Assembly (NCBI GenBank): GCA_943736015.1
Contig: OX031066.1
Coordinates: 10,854,245 to 10,918,244 of the forward strand
Direction: 5' to 3'
Source: Tridacna crocea
Lineage: Eukaryota; Mollusca; Bivalvia; Cardiida; Cardiidae
Length of the DNA stretch: 64,000 nucleotides
Part shown: positions 58,678-64,000 of the stretch, one piece after another
Position numbering within the stretch: position 1 is the first letter of the stretch
Layout: the number at the start of each line of letters is the position of its first letter
Translations under genes and position numbers: made by a program
The notes under the pieces: generated by a model
Database searches by the model: none
The model's input: only the letters and a program-made list of their open reading frames with translations
Told to the model about the DNA's origin: nothing

Positions 58678-60203
58678 CCCTATCAAAGAAAATTTTGATT
58701 ATTAGTTATTCTTACATCTTATTGTATCTTTATGGCCTATTTTTTTAATTCTTCAAACGAAAACGAGATCTTTTTTTCATCGGAAAAAGTTTCTGCAACA
58801 GCAACCGCTTGCTTCTGAATTTTATTTTTTGGTGCAGCGGTTAAACATAACATTGACTTTTGACTCGCACGGTCACCAAAACTGACCCTGGTATGAAAAC
58901 AGGGAAATGTTTCATTTACCTTTCTTGGATTTGTGCAACAGGTATCAATTGCCTCCAAAAGTGTCTAAGTTGATTTTACGATTTCATGCGCAGCACGTAA
59001 CCGTCTCATATGGGTGAGATGGTCATCGCAACCGAATCATTGGCCCTAGTGAGAAAAAATGAAAAAAGAAAAATCCCCATATTTGACTTGAGAAACAGGT
59101 GTCGTCTGCTATGAAATGTCCCGTAAGTCGATTTTTTCATGTTTTCGCGGATACGTAACTGGCACCTACGAGACAGTAGTCAGCGTAAATGGATTTGTTG
59201 TCATGGTATAAAGAGATTGGAGGAAAAAAAAATAGAAAATTTGTTCCCTATATTTGACTTAAGAAACAGGTGTCGTCTGCTATGAAATGTCCCGTAAGTC
59301 GATTTTTCATGTTTTTGCGGATACGTAACTGGCACCTACGAGAAAGTAGTCAACGTAAATGGGTTTGTTGTCACGTACGATATAAAGAGATTGGAGAAAA
59401 AAAATAATAAAGAATTCAGTTCTCTTTCTTTGACTTATGCAACAGGAAGCAGTTGCTACTGAAAAGAGTCTTCATGTCTTTTTTTAGCCACTTATCACAT
59501 CATTTTCTGGTGTTCTCGCATGTGCGTAACTGGCACGTATGAAACAGTAGTCAACGTAACTGGGTTTCTTGTTGCGGTTTGAAGATATCAGAAAAATTAT
59601 GCTTCAGTTCCTTGCTACTGAAAGAGTTTTCAGTCTTTTTTTAGCCACTTGTCACATTGTTTTCTGTGCTTTTTGCATGTGCGTAACTGGCACGTATGAG
59701 ATGGTAATCAACGTAACTGGGTTTCTTGTCGTGGTTTAAAGCGATTAGAAAAAATAGCATTTCAGTTCCCTTTGTTTGATTTAGGCAATAGGAAACAATT
59801 GCTACAGAAAGAGTTTTCAGTCTCTTTTTTAGCAACTTCTCACAATTAATTTCTGTGTGTTTTTTTCACACTGTACATTGATCATTTTGGCTTATATGAA
59901 TTTGATGTGGCCCAAATCAGGAAATCCAATTAAAGGGTAAAGAGGGGAATCAAGGGTTTACTTTAAGGGAAGTAACTCTTGCAAGGGGCTTGAAAAGACC
60001 AAAACAAGGTCTTCTGCCACCTTGTTTTCTTTAATTTTGGCCCTTTTTCAGTGAAATCTGGCATGTGTGGATGGTGCATGCCTGGCAGTTTGCCAAGAAC
60101 TGCACAGCAGCCTTTAAAAAAGACTTTAAATCCACTTTTATGCCGTTTTTTGTTCACTGTTTTCTATCGATTTATATTAGGGCGCCATTTTGTTTGGCTG
60201 ACT

Positions 60204-60385
60204 GGGCCCATTTTGATTTCTCAAAGCCTCTCTGACTGGCAGACCGGGCCCATTTTTGAATTTCTCACAGCCTCTCTGATTGGCTGTTGGCACCCATTCT
60301 GATTTCCTAAAAGCTTCTGTGATTGGATAATTTCACAGAGGGATGAGATTTGATTGGATGATTGGGAGGGGGGGTATATATTTAT
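60204..60385 (+). promoter_or_regulatory. CCAAT/TATA promoter, unit 33 (G7)
   Basis: All four ATTGG boxes and TATA intact. Confidence 0.75.
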
Positions 60386-60443
60386 CCTTATTGACCCCTT
60401 ACCATACAATGACGCCTTTTAACACCCCTAAAAGAGAAGACTT

Positions 60444-60514
60444 TGGAAAATAATCTGAGAAAAGGAGACAATGCAGGTTACCAGCATTTTCTCCTTTTCC
60501 CACAATGTTTTCTA
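60444..60514 (+). ncRNA. Pre-microRNA-like stem-loop, copy 33
   Basis: Reads as identical to copy 1. Confidence 0.6.
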
Positions 60515-62040
60515 CCCTATCAAAGAAAATTTTGATTATTAGTTATTCTTACATCTTATTGTATCTTTATGGCCTATTTTTTTAATTCTTCAAACGAAAA
60601 CGAGATCTTTTTTTCATCGGAAAAAGTTTCTGCAACAGCAACCGCTTGCTTCTGAATTTTATTTTTTGGTGCAGCGGTTAAACATAACATTGACTTTTGA
60701 CTCGCACGGTCACCAAAACTGACCCTGGTATGAAAACAGGGAAATGTTTCATTTACCTTTCTTGGATTTGTGCAACAGGTATCAATTGCCTCCAAAAGTG
60801 TCTAAGTTGATTTTACGATTTCATGCGCAGCACGTAACCGTCTCATATGGGTGAGATGGTCATCGCAACCGAATCATTGGCCCTAGTGAGAAAAAATGAA
60901 AAAAGAAAAATCCCCATATTTGACTTGAGAAACAGGTGTCGTCTGCTATGAAATGTCCCGTAAGTCGATTTTTTCATGTTTTCGCGGATACGTAACTGGC
61001 ACCTACGAGACAGTAGTCAGCGTAAATGGATTTGTTGTCATGGTATAAAGAGATTGGAGGAAAAAAAAAATAGAAAATTTGTTCCCTATATTTGACTTAA
61101 GAAACAGGTGTCGTCTGCTATGAAATGTCCCGTAAGTCGATTTTTCATGTTTTTGCGGATACGTAACTGGCACCTACGAGAAAGTAGTCAACGTAAATGG
61201 GTTTGTTGTCACGTACGATATAAGAGATTGGAGAAAAAAAATAATAAAGAATTCAGTTCTCTTTCTTTGACTTATGCAACAGGAAGCAGTTGCTACTGAA
61301 AAGAGTCTTCATGTCTTTTTTTAGCCACTTATCACATCATTTTCTGGTGTTCTCGCATGTGCGTAACTGGCACGTATGAAACAGTAGTCAACGTAACTGG
61401 GTTTCTTGTTGCGGTTTGAAGATATCAGAAAAATTATGCTTCAGTTCCTTGCTACTGAAAGAGTTTTCAGTCTTTTTTTAGCCACTTGTCACATTGTTTT
61501 CTGTGCTTTTTGCATGTGCGTAACTGGCACGTATGAGATGGTAATCAACGTAACTGGGTTTCTTGTCGTGGTTTAAAGCGATTAGAAAAAATAGCATTTC
61601 AGTTCCCTTTGTTTGATTTAGGCAATAGGAAACAATTGCTACAGAAAGAGTTTTCAGTCTCTTTTTTAGCAACTTCTCACAATTAATTTCTGTGTGTTTT
61701 TTTCACACTGTACATTGATCATTTTGGCTTATATGAATTTGATGTGGCCCAAATCAGGAAATCCAATTAAAGGGTAAAGAGGGGAATCAAGGGTTTACTT
61801 TAAGGGAAGTAACTCTTGCAAGGGGCTTGAAAAGACCAAAACAAGGTCTTCTGCCACCTTGTTTTCTTTAATTTTGGCCCTTTTTCAGTGAAATCTGGCA
61901 TGTGTGGATGGTGCATGCCTGGCAGTTTGCCAAGGACTGCACAGCAGCCTTTAAAAAAGACTTTAAATCCACTTTTATGCCGTTTTTTGTTCACTGTTTT
62001 CTATCGATTTATATTAGGGCGCCATTTTGTTTGGCTGACT

Positions 62041-62224
62041 GGGCCCATTTTGATTTCTCAAAGCCTCTCTGACTGGCAGACCGGGCCCATTTTTGAATTT
62101 CTCACAGCCTCTCTGATTGGCTGTTGGCACCCATTCTGATTTCCTAAAAGCTTCTGTGATTGGATAATTTCACAGAGGGATGAGATTTGATTGGATGATT
62201 GGGAGGGGGGGGGTATATATTTAT
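62041..62224 (+). promoter_or_regulatory. CCAAT/TATA promoter, unit 34 (G9)
   Basis: Largest CCAAT-to-TATA spacing in the window. Confidence 0.75.
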
Positions 62225-62282
62225 CCTTATTGACCCCTTACCATACAATGACGCCTTTTAACACCCCTAAAAGAGAAGACTT

Positions 62283-62353
62283 TGGAAAATAATCTGAGAA
62301 AAGGAGACAATGCAGGTTACCAGCATTTTCTCCTTTTCCCACAATGTTTTCTA
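62283..62353 (+). ncRNA. Pre-microRNA-like stem-loop, copy 34
   Basis: Reads as identical to copy 1. This is the last stem-loop in the window. Confidence 0.6.
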
Positions 62354-62464
62354 CCCTATCAAAGAAAATTTTGATTATTAGTTATTCTTACATCTTATTG
62401 TATCTTTATGGCCTATTTTTTTAATTCTTCAAACGAAAACGAGATCTTTTTTTCATCGGAAAAA

Positions 62465-64000
62465 GTTTCTGCAACAGCAACCGCTTGCTTCTGAATTTTA
62501 TTTTTTGGTGCAGCGGTTAAACATAACATTGACTTTTGACTCGCACGGTCACCAAAACTGACCCTGGTATGAAAACAGGGAAATGTTTCATTTACCTTTC
62601 TTGGATTTGTGCAACAGGTATCAATTGCCTCCAAAAGTGTCTAAGTTGATTTTACGATTTCATGCGCAGCACGTAACCGTCTCATATGGGTGAGATGGTC
62701 ATCGCAACCGAATCATTGGCCCTAGTGAGAAAAAATGAAAAAAGAAAAATCCCCATATTTGACTTGAGAAACAGGTGTCGTCTGCTATGAAATGTCCCGT
62801 AAGTCGATTTTTTCATGTTTTCGCGGATACGTAACTGGCACCTACGAGACAGTAGTCAGCGTAAATGGATTTGTTGTCATGGTATAAAGAGATTGGAGGA
62901 AAAAAAAATAGAAAATTTGTTCCCTATATTTGACTTAAGAAACAGGTGTCGTCTGCTATGAAATGTCCCGTAAGTCGATTTTTCATGTTTTTGCGGATAC
63001 GTAACTGGCACCTACGAGAAAGTAGTCAACGTAAATGGGTTTGTTGTCACGTACGATATAAAGAGATTGGAGAAAAAAAATAATAAAGAATTCAGTTCTC
63101 TTTCTTTGACTTATGCAACAGGAAGCAGTTGCTACTGAAAAGAGTCTTCATGTCTTTTTTTAGCCACTTATCACATCATTTTCTGGTGTTCTCGCATGTG
63201 CGTAACTGGCACGTATGAAACAGTAGTCAACGTAACTGGCTTTCTTGTTGCGGTTTGAAGATATCAGAAAAATTATGCTTCAGTTCCTTGCTACTGAAAG
63301 AGTTTTCAGTCTTTTTTTAGCCACTTGTCACATTGTTTTCTGTGCTTTTTGCATGTGCGTAACTGGCACGTATGAGATGGTAATCAACGTAACTGGGTTT
63401 CTTGTCGTGGTTTAAAGCGATTAGAAAAAATAGCATTTCAGTTCCCTTTGTTTGATTTATGCAATAGGAAACAATTGCTACAGAAAGAGTTTTCAGTCTC
63501 TTTTTTAGCAACTTCTCACAATTAATTTCTGTGTGTTTTTTTCACACTGTACATTGATCATTTTGGCTTATATGAATTTGATGTGGCCCAAATCAGGAAA
63601 TCCAATTAAAGGGTAAAGAGGGGAATCAAGGGTTTACTTTAAGGGAAGTAACTCTTGCAAGGGGCTTGAAAAGACCAAAACAAGGTCTTCTGCCACCTTG
63701 TTTTCTTTAATTTTGGCCCTTTTTCAGTGAAATCTGGCATGTGTGGATGGTGCATGCCTGGCAGTTTGCCAAGAACTGCACAGCAGCCTTTAAAAAAGAC
63801 TTTAAATCCACTTTTATGCCGTTTTTTGTTCACTGTTTTCTATCGATTTATATTAGGGCGCCATTTTGTTTGGCTGACTGGGCCCATTTTGATTTCTCAA
63901 AGCCTCTCTGACTGGCAGACCGGGCCCATTTTTGAATTTCTCACAGCCTCTCTGATTGGCTGTTGGCACCCATTCTGATTTCCTAAAAGCTTCTGTGATT
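62465..64000 (+). repeat. Array unit 35 (type B2, cut by window end)
   Basis: First 1,536 bp of a B2 unit (GTCGTCTGC, TTATGCAATA, AAGAACTGC). C at 63240 (ACTGGCTTTC) is otherwise seen in type A units 22 and 25. The window ends inside the promoter, before the TATA box and stem-loop. Confidence 0.97.
63890..64000 (+). promoter_or_regulatory. Partial promoter, unit 35
   Basis: First two promoter repeats and part of the third; TATA lies beyond the window. Confidence 0.7.

Larger units (their letters stand above)
56952..58788 (+). repeat. Array unit 32 (type B2, 1837 bp)
   Basis: B2 marks, G7. Confidence 0.97.
58789..60625 (+). repeat. Array unit 33 (B2 with an A patch, 1837 bp)
   Basis: GTCGTCTGC and GATATAAAGAG (B), then G at 59784 (TTAGGCAATA, A), then AAGAACTGC (B2) and G7. 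A short A-type tract lies inside a B2 unit. Confidence 0.97.
60626..62464 (+). repeat. Array unit 34 (A with a B patch, longest, 1839 bp)
   Basis: A10 (A), then C at 61115 (GTCGTCTGC, B), then GATATAAGAG and TTAGGCAATA (A). It has the only G9 run in the window. Confidence 0.97.
1..64000 (+). repeat. Tandem array of ~1.84-kb units (34 complete + 1 partial)
   Basis: The same sequence recurs every 1,833-1,839 bp from first to last base, always in the same orientation, with no interrupting DNA. I set the unit start at the G of GTTTCTGCAACAG (position 1). Unit length depends mainly on the G-run before the TATA box (6 to 9 G), an A-run near unit position 436 (9 or 10 A) and three small deletions. 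Each unit holds a spacer of seven sub-repeats, a CCAAT/TATA promoter and a 71-nt stem-loop, so I read it as a repeated non-coding RNA gene plus spacer rather than a simple satellite. No protein-coding gene is supported. Both ends of the window lie inside the array. Confidence 0.98.

Noticed and set aside
1-64000. A CRISPR array or bacterial repeat
   Set aside because: Units are 1.84 kb, with no short repeat-spacer alternation and no cas genes. Promoter signals are eukaryotic.
1-64000. A transposon or retrovirus amplified in tandem
   Set aside because: No transposase, reverse transcriptase or integrase frame, no terminal inverted repeats and no target-site duplication. The promoter is LTR-like only in having CCAAT and TATA boxes.

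Overview
The whole window is one head-to-tail tandem array. A unit of about 1,837-1,838 bp repeats 34 complete times, followed by a partial 35th (62465-64000). Neither edge leaves the array, so its real extent and flanks are unknown. Copies are nearly identical, differing by a handful of substitutions and 1-3 nt indels. No protein gene is supported: every open frame is under about 90 codons, several overlap on opposite strands, and none resembles a family I know. I see no tRNA, rRNA, major snRNA, CRISPR or transposase gene. The source is a eukaryote. The promoter architecture (four inverted CCAAT boxes, then a TATA box) suggests an animal, perhaps a vertebrate, but the species cannot be read from the sequence.

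Layout of one unit (copy 1): (i) 1-1110, seven degenerate sub-repeats of 125-185 bp, five of which carry a pair of CGTAAC/CGTAAA-type motifs about 30 bp apart; (ii) 1111-1390, a unique stretch with two short imperfect hairpins (1194-1236, 1286-1317); (iii) 1391-1598, a promoter of three 42-50 bp direct repeats, four ATTGG (inverted CCAAT) boxes, a G-run and TATATATTTAT at 1588-1598; (iv) a predicted start near 1617; (v) 1657-1727, a 71-nt stem-loop; (vi) 1728-1838, an AT-rich tail with two T7 tracts leading into the next unit.

The central observation is the 71-nt stem-loop. Two 31-nt arms pair with no bulges (25 Watson-Crick pairs, 2 G-U pairs, 4 isolated 1x1 mismatches) around a 9-nt loop. 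This is the geometry of an animal microRNA precursor. It starts about 40 nt downstream of the predicted start, on the strand the promoter faces, and the two G-U pairs exist only on that strand. The best reading is a tandem array of small non-coding RNA genes, probably a multi-copy microRNA, each copy with its own strong promoter. The organisation recalls the clustered early-embryonic microRNAs miR-430 (zebrafish) and miR-427 (Xenopus), but the AAGUGC seed of that family is absent from both arms and I do not recognise the mature sequence. This is inference from structure; no small-RNA data were available.

The array also has higher-order structure. Two unit types (A and B, with B1 and B2 subtypes) alternate as an A-B dimer over long stretches. 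The pattern is interrupted by runs of A (copies 7-10), paired B (26-27), hybrid units (7-11, 29, 33, 34) and a block shared by copies 18-19 and 28-29 exactly ten units apart. This is the signature of unequal crossing-over and gene conversion.
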